This document shows positions 6,983 to 7,077 of a stretch of 7,077 nucleotides of DNA, piece by piece; position 1 is the first letter of the stretch, and the number at the start of each line of letters is the position of its first letter. The stretch is from Betaproteobacteria bacterium UBA7395 (GTDB lineage Bacteria > Pseudomonadota > Gammaproteobacteria > Burkholderiales > Rhodocyclaceae). The notes under the pieces are model-generated. The model had not been told where the DNA came from, did no database searches, and saw only the letters and a list, made by a program, of their open reading frames with translations. The translations under genes and the position numbers were made by a program. The stretch is from positions 1-7,077 of the forward strand of contig DKNF01000117.1 in the NCBI GenBank assembly GCA_002470165.1, in the 5' to 3' direction.

Positions 6983-7003
6983 CCTGCTCAAAAAATGAGC
7001 AGG
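6983..7003. repeat. Hairpin in the istA leader
   Basis: Eight-base arms CCTGCTCA (6983-6990) and TGAGCAGG (6996-7003) are separated by AAAAA. In the leftward istA transcript the hairpin is followed at once by GTTTTT and then the GGAG ribosome site. It therefore has the shape of a weak intrinsic terminator placed between the IS end and istA, and could damp transcription entering from flanking DNA. Confidence 0.7.
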
Positions 7004-7017
7004 TGAGTTAATCACCC

Positions 7018-7077
7018 TGGTCAATTTTCAGCGCGCACAACCCCACTTTTCTGGTCAGTTTTCAACGAGCGTCAACA
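7018..7077. repeat. IS21 left terminal repeats (istA side)
   Basis: Read inward from 7077, TGT is followed by GCTCGTTGAAAACTGACCA (7070-7052) and GCGCGCTGAAAATTGACCA (7036-7018), two 19-base repeats starting 34 bases apart. They are inverted relative to the pair at 4499-4541. Confidence 0.85.

Larger units (their letters stand above)
4492..7077 (-). mobile_element. Complete IS21-family insertion sequence
   Basis: This is a 2586-bp element with istA then istB read leftward. Both outer ends start TGT and read inward as TGTCGGCGC (from 4492) and TGTTGACGC (from 7077). Each end has two copies of a 19-base repeat of the form GCGCGTTGAAAATTGACCA, the multiple terminal repeats typical of IS21 relatives, and similarity extends on through CAGGGTGAT to CACCTG. 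Length, gene order, the 8-base istA/istB overlap and the repeats all fit the family. IS21 elements usually duplicate 4-8 target bases. The left copy would be within ...CCTTGCG before 4492; the right copy lies outside the window. Confidence 0.93.

Noticed and set aside
5398..7011. 537-codon rightward open frame opposite istA
   Set aside because: It is antisense to the complete, motif-verified istA and its protein shows no domain; it is a consequence of high-GC codon bias.
7035..7074. Promoter inside the istA-side IS end, using TTGACG or TTGAAA as -35
   Set aside because: No acceptable -10 occurs 16-18 bases away from either candidate.

Overview
The window looks like a piece of a GC-rich betaproteobacterial genome. 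I lean towards Rhodocyclales (Dechloromonas/Azonexus/Accumulibacter type). That lean rests on general resemblance of the proteins and on codon use strongly biased to G/C at third positions in positions 1-2800. It is an inference, not a match to a reference.

Layout. (1) Positions 1-2800 are ordinary chromosome. They hold a leftward ArfB-like ribosome-rescue gene that runs off the left edge, a divergently oriented rightward pair of a BtuE-type thiol peroxidase and a SAM-dependent O-methyltransferase joined by a 4-base stop/start overlap, and a convergent leftward LysR-type regulator that has lost its DNA-binding head. (2) Positions 2800-4250 are clearly more AT-rich. They hold one leftward gene for a KfrA/TnpT-like coiled-coil DNA-binding protein, a perfect 10+10 palindrome overlapping its predicted promoter, and about 290 bases of AT-rich non-coding DNA. 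This looks like plasmid or transposon debris. (3) Positions 4253-4491 are the 5' end of a TonB-dependent outer-membrane receptor gene. (4) Positions 4492-7077 are a complete IS21-family insertion sequence (istB and istA, leftward). It interrupts the receptor after about 80 codons, and its outer terminus is the last base of the window.

How the parts relate. btuE and the methyltransferase gene are probably co-transcribed. The lysR remnant, the KfrA-like gene, the truncated receptor and the IS together mark a rearrangement hotspot in which two neighbouring genes have been broken. The KfrA-like protein probably binds the palindrome in front of its own gene, either as an autorepressor (KfrA model) or as part of a cointegrate-resolution site (TnpT of the Tn4651 family).

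I found no complete, clearly undescribed multi-gene system. The items most worth a second look are the atypical acidic tail on the ArfB homologue, the orphan KfrA/TnpT gene with its palindrome, and the hairpins and spaced terminal repeats of the IS21 element.
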